The notes under the pieces are model-generated. The model saw only the letters and a list, made by a program, of their open reading frames with translations. It was not told where the DNA came from and did no database searches. The position numbers and the translations under genes are program-made. From Mycolicibacterium hodleri (lineage in GTDB: Bacteria > Actinomycetota > Actinomycetes > Mycobacteriales > Mycobacteriaceae), in NCBI RefSeq assembly GCF_025822245.1, contig NZ_JACKTL010000033.1:422435-486434 (forward strand): 64,000 nt of DNA, read 5' to 3'. This document shows positions 34,379 through 44,557 of this stretch, in pieces; the first letter of the stretch is position 1; the number at the start of each line of letters is the position of its first letter.

Positions 34379-36229
34379 GTGACCTCCGTCGCGGTTCGCC
34401 TGGCCGCCGTCGCCACGGCCGTGACCCTGGTCGTCGGCGGCTGCTCGCATGGCGCGAGCACGACCGCCGGCCCGTGGCCCCCGGATCCCGGGCGCGGGCC
34501 GTGCGCCGTGGCCAAGCAGACCGACGTGCCCGCGACCATGCGGGACGGCACCGTCCTGCGCGCCGACGTCTACCGCCCGAGCACGTCGGAGAGCGTGCCG
34601 GTGATTCTGATGCGCACCCAGTACGGCAAGGACGGCGCGCAGGCCGGCACCCGCTACCAGCCCCCGGACTGGTTCGCGTCGCACTGCTACCTCGTCGTCG
34701 TGCAGGACATCCGCGGCCAGGGCGCCTCCGGCGGCACGTTCAGCGAGTTCACCCACGACCAGGCCGACGGCTACGACTCCGTCGAATGGGCGGCGGCGCT
34801 GCCGGGGTCGAACGGCAAGGTCGGCATGTACGGCTCGTCCTACGTCGGCGCGACGCAGTGGCTGGCCGCCGTGACCGCGCCGCCGCACCTCGTCACGATC
34901 GTGCCGGCGAACACCGCGTCGGACTACTACGACGGCTGGACCTACGAGGGCGGCGAGTTCCGGCTCGCCTTCGTGCTGCCGTGGGCCATGGAATCGATCG
35001 CCACCACCGCCGCTCAGAACCGCGGCGACCAGGCGACCGTCCACGAACTTGCTTCTGCGGTAAGGGATCCCACCCGGTGGTTGGACTTCCGACCGTTCAA
35101 GGACCTGCCGCCGATGCAGCCCGACAACCCCGCGGTGGCGCCCTGGTACTTCGACTGGATCCGGCATTCGACGAGGGACGACTTCTGGAAGCAGGTCAGC
35201 ATCCGCGACCGCTACCCGTCGGTGCGCGTGCCGGTGATGCACTTCGAGGGCTGGTATGACGCCTTCCTCGCCGGCGGCGTGGAGAACTTCGCCGGAATGG
35301 TGGCCCACGGCGCGACCGCCGACGCCCGGGCGAACCAGCGGCTGATCATCGGCCCGTGGGATCACGTCGACTGGGGCCGACCCGACTCGGAGCCCGCTCC
35401 GATGCTGAAGTCGATCGGCGCGGTCGCCAACAGCCCGGTCAACGAGCTGATGCTCGACTGGTACGACCACTTCCTCAAGGGCAAGGACAACGCAGTCGGG
35501 GGCACGCCCCGAGTGGACTACTTCCTGATGGGCGCCAACGTCTGGAAGACCGCGACGAATTGGCCACTGCCGCAAACCCGTCCGACGACGTACTACCTGT
35601 CCGGGGCGGGAGGCTCGGACCGCACGGGGGAGTTGCGTGACGCCGCCCCCGGCGCCGAGGCTCCCGACGTCTACACCTACGACCCGCGCTTCCCTGCGCC
35701 CAGTCTGGGTGGGCACTCCTGCTGTGGAGCGCAATCCGGACCGCAGGGACCCTACGACCAAACCCCGGTCGAACAGCGATCCGACGTGCTGGTCTACAGC
35801 AGCCCGCCGTTGTCGCGCGACGTCGAGGTGACGGGAGCGGCGACGGTCGACCTGTGGGCCCAATCATCGGTTGCCGACACCGATTTCACCGCCAAGCTGA
35901 CGGTGGTCAAGCCCGACGGCACGGTCGTCAACCTCAACGACGGGATTCTGCGGACGTCCTTCCGCGACTCGTTGTCGAACCCGACTCCGGTGCCGCCGAA
36001 CCAGCCGACGAGGTACCGGATCCAGATCTGGCCCACCAGTTACCAATACCGCGCCGGGGACCGGATCAGGGTGGAGATCTCCAGCAGCGACTATCCCCAA
36101 TTCGCACCCAACCCCAACACCGGTGAGCCGTTCGGCCAGAGTGCCGCCACGGTGGTGGCCACGCAGACGATCCTGCACGACGCCGCCCATCCGTCGAGCA
36201 TCACGCTGCCGGTGATCCCGGCGGGCTGA
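34379..36229 (+). CDS. CocE/NonD-family lipoprotein hydrolase
   Basis: A 616-residue X-Pro dipeptidyl-peptidase/cocaine-esterase family hydrolase. The signal peptide ends VTLVVGGC, a lipobox with Cys22. The alpha/beta-hydrolase core has RDGTVLRADVYRP, QDIRGQGASGG and the nucleophile elbow GKVGMYGSSYVGATQW (GxSxxG type). The C-terminal jelly roll contains TVDLWAQSSVADTDF and YRIQIWPTSYQYRAGDRIRV. It probably hydrolyses esters or amides outside the membrane. The GTG at 34379 keeps the whole signal peptide. The IS630 element ends 10 bp before it and no ribosome site is visible, so expression may be altered. Confidence 0.88.
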   Translation: MTSVAVRLAAVATAVTLVVGGCSHGASTTAGPWPPDPGRGPCAVAKQTDVPATMRDGTVLRADVYRPSTSESVPVILMRTQYGKDGAQAGTRYQPPDWFASHCYLVVVQDIRGQGASGGTFSEFTHDQADGYDSVEWAAALPGSNGKVGMYGSSYVGATQWLAAVTAPPHLVTIVPANTASDYYDGWTYEGGEFRLAFVLPWAMESIATTAAQNRGDQATVHELASAVRDPTRWLDFRPFKDLPPMQPDNPAVAPWYFDWIRHSTRDDFWKQVSIRDRYPSVRVPVMHFEGWYDAFLAGGVENFAGMVAHGATADARANQRLIIGPWDHVDWGRPDSEPAPMLKSIGAVANSPVNELMLDWYDHFLKGKDNAVGGTPRVDYFLMGANVWKTATNWPLPQTRPTTYYLSGAGGSDRTGELRDAAPGAEAPDVYTYDPRFPAPSLGGHSCCGAQSGPQGPYDQTPVEQRSDVLVYSSPPLSRDVEVTGAATVDLWAQSSVADTDFTAKLTVVKPDGTVVNLNDGILRTSFRDSLSNPTPVPPNQPTRYRIQIWPTSYQYRAGDRIRVEISSSDYPQFAPNPNTGEPFGQSAATVVATQTILHDAAHPSSITLPVIPAG

Positions 36230-36233
36230 TCGC

Positions 36234-37229
36234 CTACAGCGTGGGCGCCAGCCCGAACTTCTCGAACAGCAGGCCGTCCTGCGCGTGGAACGCCACCACG
36301 TGCGACACCCTGCCGGCCCGAACGCTCAGCACGTGCAGCTGAAATGCCTCGTGGGCGCCGGTCTCGCGGTTGAGCATGTACAGCGCGGCCGCGGGCTGGC
36401 CGTTGGCGGTGGTGGCGACGAACCGCATGTCGCCGGCGCCCTGCGCGGGACAGTGCACCGTCGACAGCGTGACGATGTCGGCCGGACCCCGATACCAGCC
36501 GTCGAAGGGGGGCATCTCGAAGATCGCGTCCTCGGTGAACAGCTGCACCAGCTGATCCATGTCGTAGGTCTCGAAGGCGTTGACGTACTTGGCCAGCATC
36601 TCCCGAGCCTCCGGCGACTCCGGCGGGGCGATGTCGTCGTCCTGGCTCGGTGAAATCTCGTCGAGCTGCGCGCGGGCCCGTTGCAGCAGGCTGTTGACCG
36701 CCGCGGTGGAGGCGCCGATGGCCTCGCCGACCTCGGCGGCCTTCCACTGCAGCACCTCGCGCAGCAGCAGGACCGCACGCTGGCGGGCCGAGAGGTGTTG
36801 CAGCGCAGCGATGAACGCCAACCTCACCGAGTCGCGGGAGGCCACGATGACCGACGGGTCCGACGGATGCTCGTCCGGGGCATCCGGCAGCGGTTGCAGC
36901 CAGGTGACCTCGGGATGTTCGGCGATGTCGGCCGTGGGATCGGCGTTGGGGGCGCCCAGACCGCTGGGCAGCGGGCGACGCTGCCGTCCGTCGAGCGCGG
37001 TCAGGCACGTGTTGGTGGCGATGCGGTAGAGCCACGTGCGGATCGACGAGCGGCCCTCGAACCCGTCGTAGGACTTCCACGCGCGCAGGTAGGTCTCCTG
37101 CACCAGGTCCTCGGAGTCGTGAAGAGACCCGGTCATGCGGTAGCAGTGCGCAAGAAGCTCCCGCCGGTACCGCTGGGCGTCGGCGAGGAAGGCGTCCTTG
37201 GAATCAAATGTCTCGGCGACCACACTCAC
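36234..37229 (-). CDS. sigG: SigG, ECF sigma factor with SnoaL-like domain
   Basis: A 331-residue extracytoplasmic-function sigma factor. Region 2 has AHCYRMTGSLHDSEDLVQET and SIRTWLYRIATNTCLTAL; region 4 has LSARQRAVLLLREVLQWKAA and TAAVNSLLQRARAQL. A C-terminal SnoaL/NTF2-like domain (EMLAKYVNAFETYDMDQLVQ, FDGWYRGPADI) is typical of the SigG/SigJ groups and may replace an anti-sigma factor. I took GTG at 37229; in-frame sequence continues far upstream but overlaps the divergent lipase. The identity rests on domains and on its place beside the Rv0183-like lipase. Confidence 0.88.
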   Translation of the reverse strand: MSVVAETFDSKDAFLADAQRYRRELLAHCYRMTGSLHDSEDLVQETYLRAWKSYDGFEGRSSIRTWLYRIATNTCLTALDGRQRRPLPSGLGAPNADPTADIAEHPEVTWLQPLPDAPDEHPSDPSVIVASRDSVRLAFIAALQHLSARQRAVLLLREVLQWKAAEVGEAIGASTAAVNSLLQRARAQLDEISPSQDDDIAPPESPEAREMLAKYVNAFETYDMDQLVQLFTEDAIFEMPPFDGWYRGPADIVTLSTVHCPAQGAGDMRFVATTANGQPAAALYMLNRETGAHEAFQLHVLSVRAGRVSHVVAFHAQDGLLFEKFGLAPTL

Positions 37230-37275
37230 GAACCAGAGCCTACCGAGGGGGTGTGACGAGCGACACCGTCGTCGT

Positions 37276-37288
37276 CTGAACCGTTCAG
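37276..37288. promoter_or_regulatory. CTGAAC-C-GTTCAG inverted repeat between sigG and lipase
   Basis: A perfect 6-bp inverted repeat around one base in the 81-bp divergent gap, 22 bp before the lipase start. It could be an operator or a small stem. It does not match the mycobacterial SOS box, which needs a longer spacer. Confidence 0.3.
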
Positions 37289-37301
37289 CGGGGCCCGCTA
37301 G

Positions 37302-39196
<1,895 letters not shown>

Positions 39197-39212
39197 TGAC
39201 TAGACTTCGGCC

Positions 39213-40145
39213 ATGACCAGAACCGTGGTTGCCCAGGCGTACGGCGGGCCCGAAGTCCTTGCGCTGCAAGACATCGAGCTGCCCGACCTGACCGAGGGGC
39301 AGGTGCTCGTCGACGTCCGGGCGGCGGGTACCAACCCGTTCGACGTCAAGTCCTACAGCGGCGACATGGGCGACGACCCCGCGAGGTTGCCCCTGCCGGT
39401 CGGCCTGGAGGTGGCGGGTGTCGTCGCTGCGACCACGCCGGGCGCCGCCGGATACACCGGACCACTGACAGTCGGCGACGAGGTGATCGTCACCAACATC
39501 AACGGCGGATACGCCGACCAGGTCGTCGCGAACGCCGCTGACGTGGGCCACAAGCCCGACAACCTCGCCTTCGAGCAGGCGGCGGGGCTGCTCCTGGCCG
39601 GCGAGACGGCGTGGCACCTGTTGACCAACACCCGGGTGGGGACGGGCGACACCGTGCTCGTCCACGGCGCCAGCGGTGGCGTCGGGCTGATGGCGGTGCA
39701 GCTCGCGGTCGCCCGCGGCGCGCGGGTGATCGCCACCGCCAGCCCCGGCAAGCACGATCAGCTGCGGGAACACGGCGCGGAACCGGTCGCCTACGGCGAC
39801 GGGTTGGCCGACCGCGTCCGGGCGATCGGGCCGGTCGACGCCGCGCTCGACCTGGTCGGCACCGACGAGGCCCTCGACACGTCGGTGGAGCTCGTCGCCG
39901 ACCGCTCCCGGATCGCGACGATCGCCGGTTTCGCCCGGGCGGGGGAACTCGGAATCGCGGTGCTGACCGGTGCCGACGGTGGTCAGGCGATCCGCGACGC
40001 CGCCAGGCCCGAACTAATCGAGCTGGCGGCGTCGGGGCGGCTTCGGGTCACCGTCGACCGGGTGTATCCGCTCGCCGAGGCGGCGGAGGCGCACCGGTAT
40101 CTGCTGGCCGGCCACGCCCGCGGAAAAGTCGTACTGGTCCCCTAG
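39213..40145 (+). CDS. NADPH:quinone oxidoreductase-like (zinc-less MDR)
   Basis: A 310-residue medium-chain reductase of the quinone oxidoreductase group. The N-terminal catalytic domain has AAGTNPFDVKSYSG and lacks the zinc cysteines of alcohol dehydrogenases. The Rossmann domain has VLVHGASGGVGLMAVQLAVA, the AxGGVG-type NADPH motif. It probably reduces quinones or activated enones. It lies 16 bp after the lipoprotein gene and 11 bp before the next gene in the same direction. Confidence 0.88.
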   Translation: MTRTVVAQAYGGPEVLALQDIELPDLTEGQVLVDVRAAGTNPFDVKSYSGDMGDDPARLPLPVGLEVAGVVAATTPGAAGYTGPLTVGDEVIVTNINGGYADQVVANAADVGHKPDNLAFEQAAGLLLAGETAWHLLTNTRVGTGDTVLVHGASGGVGLMAVQLAVARGARVIATASPGKHDQLREHGAEPVAYGDGLADRVRAIGPVDAALDLVGTDEALDTSVELVADRSRIATIAGFARAGELGIAVLTGADGGQAIRDAARPELIELAASGRLRVTVDRVYPLAEAAEAHRYLLAGHARGKVVLVP

Positions 40146-40156
40146 CGTGACCTTCC

Positions 40157-40906
40157 ATGAGTGACGACAAGATGCTGGCGCGCATCGCAGCCCTTCTGCG
40201 CCAAGCCGAGAACACCGACAACCCGCACGAAGCCGAAGCCTTCATGTCGGCCGCGCAGCGGCTCGCGACCACCACGTCGATCGACCTGGCGGTGGCCAGG
40301 GCGCACTCGGCGACGCGCACCGCCGCACAGACGCCCGTCCAGCGCACCATCACCATCGGCGAGGCCGGCAGCAAGGGCTTGCGCACCTACGTCCAGCTGT
40401 TCGTCGCGATCGCGATGGCCAACGACGTGAAGTGCGACGTCGCGTCCAACTCGACGTTCGTCTACGCCTACGGCTTCGCCGAGGACATCGACGCCACCCA
40501 CGCGCTCTACGCCAGCCTGGTGGTGCAGATGGTGAAGGCGTCGGACGCCTACATCGCCACCGGTGACCACAAGCCCACCCCGACCATCACCGCCCGGTTG
40601 AACTTTCACCTGGCGTTCGGCGGGCGCGTCGGACAGCGGCTGGCCGAAGCCCGCGAGGAGGCCAGGCAGGCGGCCACCACCGGTCGCGACCAGCAGCCGG
40701 GAACCGCGGTAGCCTTGCGCAACAAGGACATCGAACTGAAGAGCTTCTACCGCTCGGCGTCGAAGGCGCGGGGTACCTGGCGTGCCACCAGTGCCTCGGC
40801 GGGTTATTCGTCGGCGGCCCGGCGGGCCGGGGACCGGGCGGGTCGACGGGCCCGGCTGGGCCCGAGCACCGAGCTCGCCGGGGCGCGAAAGCCCTTGGAC
40901 CGGTAG
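40157..40906 (+). CDS. DUF2786-domain protein (Rv0184-like)
   Basis: A 249-residue cytosolic protein of unknown function. The N-terminal block KMLARIAALLRQAENTDNPH EAEAF is the DUF2786 signature. The rest is helical with an Arg/Ala-rich C-terminus (SAARRAGDRAGRRARLG). It precedes the HExxH protein by 7 bp, as Rv0184 precedes Rv0185, so the two may work together. Confidence 0.78.
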   Translation: MSDDKMLARIAALLRQAENTDNPHEAEAFMSAAQRLATTTSIDLAVARAHSATRTAAQTPVQRTITIGEAGSKGLRTYVQLFVAIAMANDVKCDVASNSTFVYAYGFAEDIDATHALYASLVVQMVKASDAYIATGDHKPTPTITARLNFHLAFGGRVGQRLAEAREEARQAATTGRDQQPGTAVALRNKDIELKSFYRSASKARGTWRATSASAGYSSAARRAGDRAGRRARLGPSTELAGARKPLDR

Positions 40907-40913
40907 GGGATCG

Positions 40914-41405
40914 GTGCCGCGCGACTCTCAGCGCTCCAAGGTCTACGCCGCCGAGCAGTTCGTGCGGACCCTCTTCGACCGCGCTGCCGAGCGGGGCGTC
41001 CGGGCCGTCGACTTCTTCGGCGCCCAGCTGACTCTGCCGCCGGAGGCGCGGTTCGCCTCGACGGACTCGGTGCGGGACTACGTCGACGAGGTGATGGCCC
41101 TGCCGTCGGTGCGGTCGCGGTGGCCCGCCGCCGAACCGCTGACGGTCCGTGCGCGCCGCGGAGTGACCGCCGCGCACTACGAGTACGACGGCGGTGTCGC
41201 GACCATCGCGGTCCCCGACCGGCAGAGCACGTGGGCGCTGCGGGAACTGGTGGTCCTGCACGAGGTGGCCCACCACCTGTGTCGATGCGAACCGCCGCAC
41301 GGCCCCGACTTCGTCGCCGCGCTCTGTGACCTGACGGAGACGGTGATGGGCCCGGAGGTCGGGCACGTGCTGAGGGTGACGTACGCCAAGGAAGGCGTAC
41401 GGTAG
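40914..41405 (+). CDS. HExxH putative metallohydrolase (TIGR04338/Rv0185-like)
   Basis: A 163-residue protein with the zinc-protease motif HEVAHH (in VVLHEVAHHLCRCEPPHGPD), where two His and the Glu would bind and activate zinc; the later His of PPHGPD is a possible third ligand. The GTG at 40914 follows AGGGGA by 4 nt and begins with PRDSQRSKVYAAE, typical of the family. Substrate is unknown. It is part of a compact run from the lipase to the O-methyltransferase. Confidence 0.8.
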   Translation: MPRDSQRSKVYAAEQFVRTLFDRAAERGVRAVDFFGAQLTLPPEARFASTDSVRDYVDEVMALPSVRSRWPAAEPLTVRARRGVTAAHYEYDGGVATIAVPDRQSTWALRELVVLHEVAHHLCRCEPPHGPDFVAALCDLTETVMGPEVGHVLRVTYAKEGVR

Positions 41406-41411
41406 CCAGCC

Positions 41412-42077
41412 ATGACCGAACCCGACCCGCGCGCCCTCGACGCGATGTACGGCGAGTTGTTGCACACCGAGGACGCCGCGCTGGCCGCCGCGCGCGAGAG
41501 TGCCGTCGCCGCAGGCATGCCCGCGATCGAAGTGTCCGCCCAGCACGCCAAGCTGTTGACCCTGCTGGCGACCGTCTCCCGCGCCACCCGGGTGCTCGAG
41601 ATCGGCACCCTCGCCGGCTACAGCACGATCGCCCTGGCGCGCGGCGTCGGGCCGGCCGGGCGCGTCGTCACGTTGGAGTACGAGCCCCGGCACGCCGAGG
41701 TGGCCAGGGGCAACCTGGCCGCCGCGGGCGTCGACGACCGGGTGGAGATCGTCGTCGGTGCCGCGCTGGACACGCTGCCGACGCTCGCCGAGCGGGGTGA
41801 GCGCTTCGACATGTTCTTCGTCGACGCCGACAAGGAGAACAACGTGGCGTACGTGAACTGGGCGGTCGAGTTGGCCACCCCCGGCGCGGTGCTCGTCGTC
41901 GACAACATCGCCCGCTTCGGCCGGGTGCTCGACCCTGCGCCCGACGACCGTCAGGCGCAGACCGTGCGCGACATGTTCGCGATGATGGGCGAGCACCCCC
42001 GACTGGACACCGCCGCCATCCAGACGGTGGGTACCAAGGGTTGGGACGGGTTCGCCGTCGCCGTCATCCGACCCTGA
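41412..42077 (+). CDS. Class I SAM O-methyltransferase (Rv0187-like)
   Basis: A 221-residue catechol-O-methyltransferase-like enzyme. SAM-binding motif VLEIGTLAGYSTIALARGV, motif II acidic residue in VTLEYEPRHAE, and the metal-binding acids in MFFVDADKENNVAYVNW and VVDNIARFGRVL. It methylates hydroxyl groups of small molecules in a divalent-metal-dependent way; the substrate is unknown. It begins 6 bp after the metallohydrolase gene. Confidence 0.9.
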   Translation: MTEPDPRALDAMYGELLHTEDAALAAARESAVAAGMPAIEVSAQHAKLLTLLATVSRATRVLEIGTLAGYSTIALARGVGPAGRVVTLEYEPRHAEVARGNLAAAGVDDRVEIVVGAALDTLPTLAERGERFDMFFVDADKENNVAYVNWAVELATPGAVLVVDNIARFGRVLDPAPDDRQAQTVRDMFAMMGEHPRLDTAAIQTVGTKGWDGFAVAVIRP

Positions 42078-42153
42078 GCCCGGTTTGAGTCGGGCGTCTG
42101 ACGTTCTTCCCGCAACGCCGCGCGCACCGGCGGGGTTCTTGTAGCGTCGAAAC

Positions 42154-43113
42154 GTGCCGCCTCGGAGGAGGACACGCAGCATCGCGCCCGTGACCGTCCT
42201 GGTCACGCTCCTCTTCGTGGCCGCGGCCGCCCTGCGGGGATACGTGCCAGGGGCCGACGTCGGTCCCCGCCGGCCGTCGGGCGACAACCCGGTCACCTCT
42301 GCCGTCGTCGTCGGACTGCTGATGGCCTCGGTGGCCGTCGTCGCGGTTGCGGTCGTCGCCCAGTTGCGCAACCGCGGCATCACCCCGACCCGGGTGGCGA
42401 GCCGACCGGACTGGCTGCGCGGTGACCGGCGGCGCCCGTCGTGGCGGGTGGCGCTGATTGCGGTCGGGGTGATCGTCGGCTGGCTCCTGCTGTCGACTCT
42501 GTTGGGCCGGCTGGGCCCGGGTCTGGGGGACGACGCCGACGGTGCGGGTGCGGCGCCGACCGCGACCGACGCCGCGCAGCACGCCACGGATGCGGGCGGG
42601 GCCACGCCGGCCACGCCACTGCCCCCTGACCCGGGGACGGGCCTGTTGGGCTACTTCTACGCCGCGACTGCCGTCTTCGTCGTCGTGCTGGTGATCGGAA
42701 CGATCGTCGCGGCGCGCCGGCGTGGTCCGCTGCCGCCGAGCGCCGCCGACGTCGTCCGCCCCGACGGTGGCGTCGACGCCGGCTCTCAATCCCTCGCTCT
42801 CGCAGCCGAAGTCGGGCTCGCCGAAGTCGAGGACCTCAGCCGGGAACCGCGCAAGGCGATCATCGCCTGTTACGCCGCGATGGAACGCCAGCTGTCGCTG
42901 CTGCCCGACGCCGCGCCGCGTGACTTCGACACCGCATCGGAGGTGCTGGCCCGCGCCGTCGACCATCACGCCCTGGCCCCAGACAGCGCCACCCAGCTGG
43001 TCGACCTCTTCGAGGAGGCCCGCTTCAGCCCGCACGTCATGAACGAGGGCCACCGCGACGCGGCGGTCGCGGTCCTCACCCAGGTGTTGGACGAGCTTCG
43101 GAGCCGGGTGTGA
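42154..43113 (+). CDS. DUF4129-domain membrane protein of MoxR cluster
   Basis: A 319-residue protein with three transmembrane helices (PVTVLVTLLFVAAAALRG; VVVGLLMASVAVVAVAVVAQL; RVALIAVGVIVGWLLLSTLL), a Gly/Ala-rich loop, a fourth helix (FYAATAVFVVVLVIGTIVAA) and a C-terminal cytosolic DUF4129 domain (EPRKAIIACYAAMERQLS, ATQLVDLFEEARFSPH). DUF4129 proteins accompany MoxR ATPases and DUF58 proteins, as here. The GTG at 42154 follows the methyltransferase by 76 bp, which probably holds the operon promoter. It overlaps the next gene as GTGA. Confidence 0.82.
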   Translation: MPPRRRTRSIAPVTVLVTLLFVAAAALRGYVPGADVGPRRPSGDNPVTSAVVVGLLMASVAVVAVAVVAQLRNRGITPTRVASRPDWLRGDRRRPSWRVALIAVGVIVGWLLLSTLLGRLGPGLGDDADGAGAAPTATDAAQHATDAGGATPATPLPPDPGTGLLGYFYAATAVFVVVLVIGTIVAARRRGPLPPSAADVVRPDGGVDAGSQSLALAAEVGLAEVEDLSREPRKAIIACYAAMERQLSLLPDAAPRDFDTASEVLARAVDHHALAPDSATQLVDLFEEARFSPHVMNEGHRDAAVAVLTQVLDELRSRV

Positions 43114-43595
43114 CCAGGATCGGCGTGGTGGCGATCGTGGTGGTGCTCGGCGTCCAAGTGCTGGCATTGGCCCATCCCGACCGGCACGTCGCGCTGTGGA
43201 TGGGCGCGGCCGCCGCCACGGTCGCGCTGCTGACGGTGCGCTGGTTGGCGGTGCGCGACGGTGGGTCGGCGGTCGACGACTCCCGGGCCCGCGACCCGGC
43301 CGAGACGTTGCGTCGCTGGCGGTCGAAGACCGAGATCATGATCGCCCGGGCCGACTCCACCCGTTCGGACTGGGACAAGTATTTGCGGCCCATGCTCGCG
43401 CGGCAGTTCGAGCTGGCCACCGGGGCGCGAAAGGGCAAGGACCCGAGGATCTTTCGCGCGACGGCCATTGCGCTGTTTGGCGAGCAGCTGTGGGTGTGGG
43501 TGGATCCCGACAACGTGTCCCGCACCGGCGTGGAGGAACCGGGGCCCGGCCGCGCGGTCCTCGACGACGTGCTTCGGCGACTGGAGGGAATGTGA
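43110..43595 (+). CDS. Small membrane protein of MoxR cluster
   Basis: A 161-residue protein with two N-terminal transmembrane helices (IGVVAIVVVLGVQVLALA; VALWMGAAAATVALLTVRWLAV) and a basic cytosolic domain (LRRWRSKTEIMIARADSTRS; QFELATGARKGKDPRIFRAT). No named family is recognised. The GTG start overlaps the DUF4129 stop, and its own stop overlaps the moxR start, so it is an obligate member of the operon. Confidence 0.78.
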   Translation: MTRIGVVAIVVVLGVQVLALAHPDRHVALWMGAAAATVALLTVRWLAVRDGGSAVDDSRARDPAETLRRWRSKTEIMIARADSTRSDWDKYLRPMLARQFELATGARKGKDPRIFRATAIALFGEQLWVWVDPDNVSRTGVEEPGPGRAVLDDVLRRLEGM

Positions 43596-44557
43596 GCCTG
43601 CCGGTGACCACCACCGCCGCCCGCTGCGAGGCGGTGCTCGACGAGATCCAGCGCGTCGTCGTGGGCCGACGACCCGCGCTGACACTGATCCAGACGGCGC
43701 TGCTGGCGCGTGGGCACGTCCTCATCGAAGACCTTCCCGGCCTTGGCAAGACGCTCATCGCGCGGTGCTTCGCCGCGGCGCTCGGGCTGGAGTTCACCCG
43801 GGTGCAGTTCACGCCAGACCTGCTGCCCGCCGACCTGCTGGGGTCGACGATCTACGACATGCAGTCGGGGCGGTTCGAGTTCCGCCCCGGCCCGATCTTC
43901 AGCAACCTCCTGCTGGCCGACGAGATCAACCGGACGCCGCCCAAGACGCAGGCCGCGCTGCTGGAGGCGATGGCCGAACGTCAGGTGAGCGTCGACGGGA
44001 TCACCCACCACCTGCCGGATCCCTTCATCGTGCTGGCCACCGACAACCCCATCGAATACGAGGGCACCTACCCGCTGCCGGAGGCGCAGCTCGACCGGTT
44101 CACCATCAGGCTGGAGCTGCGCTACCTGACCGAGCGGGACGAGGCCGCGATGCTGCGGCGCCGGCTGGACCGTGGGTCGGCCGAACCCGCCGTCGCCCAG
44201 ATCGTCGACGCGGCAGACCTTCTCGCCATGCGGGAGTCGGTCGAACAGGTCACCGTGCACGACGACGTACTGCAGTACGTGGTGTCGCTGGCGACGGCCA
44301 GCCGCCAGCACCCCCAGGTGGCGGTCGGTGCGAGCCCGCGCGCCGAACTGGACCTCGTTCAGCTGGCCCGCGCCCGGGCGTTGCTCCTGGGCCGCGACTA
44401 CGTGATCCCCGAGGACGTCAAGGCGTTGGCCGTGCCCGCCATGGCGCACCGGATCAGCCTGCGTCCCGAGATGTGGGTTCGGCAGGTGCGTACTTCGGAC
44501 GTCGTGGAGGAACTGCTGCGTCGGCTGCCGGTGCCGAGGACCCGCGGGGCGACGTGA
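43592..44557 (+). CDS. MoxR-family AAA+ ATPase
   Basis: A 321-residue AAA+ ATPase. Walker A EDLPGLGKT (residues 46-54), Walker B NLLLADEINRTPPKTQ (about 105-120), sensor 1 in FIVLATDNPIEYEGTYPLPE and arginine-finger region in QLDRFTIRLELRYL. MoxR proteins act as chaperones for metal insertion or assembly of partner complexes containing DUF58/VWA proteins. The GTG at 43592 is set by GGAGGGA just upstream. It overlaps the DUF58 gene by 4 nt. Confidence 0.92.
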   Translation: MSLPVTTTAARCEAVLDEIQRVVVGRRPALTLIQTALLARGHVLIEDLPGLGKTLIARCFAAALGLEFTRVQFTPDLLPADLLGSTIYDMQSGRFEFRPGPIFSNLLLADEINRTPPKTQAALLEAMAERQVSVDGITHHLPDPFIVLATDNPIEYEGTYPLPEAQLDRFTIRLELRYLTERDEAAMLRRRLDRGSAEPAVAQIVDAADLLAMRESVEQVTVHDDVLQYVVSLATASRQHPQVAVGASPRAELDLVQLARARALLLGRDYVIPEDVKALAVPAMAHRISLRPEMWVRQVRTSDVVEELLRRLPVPRTRGAT

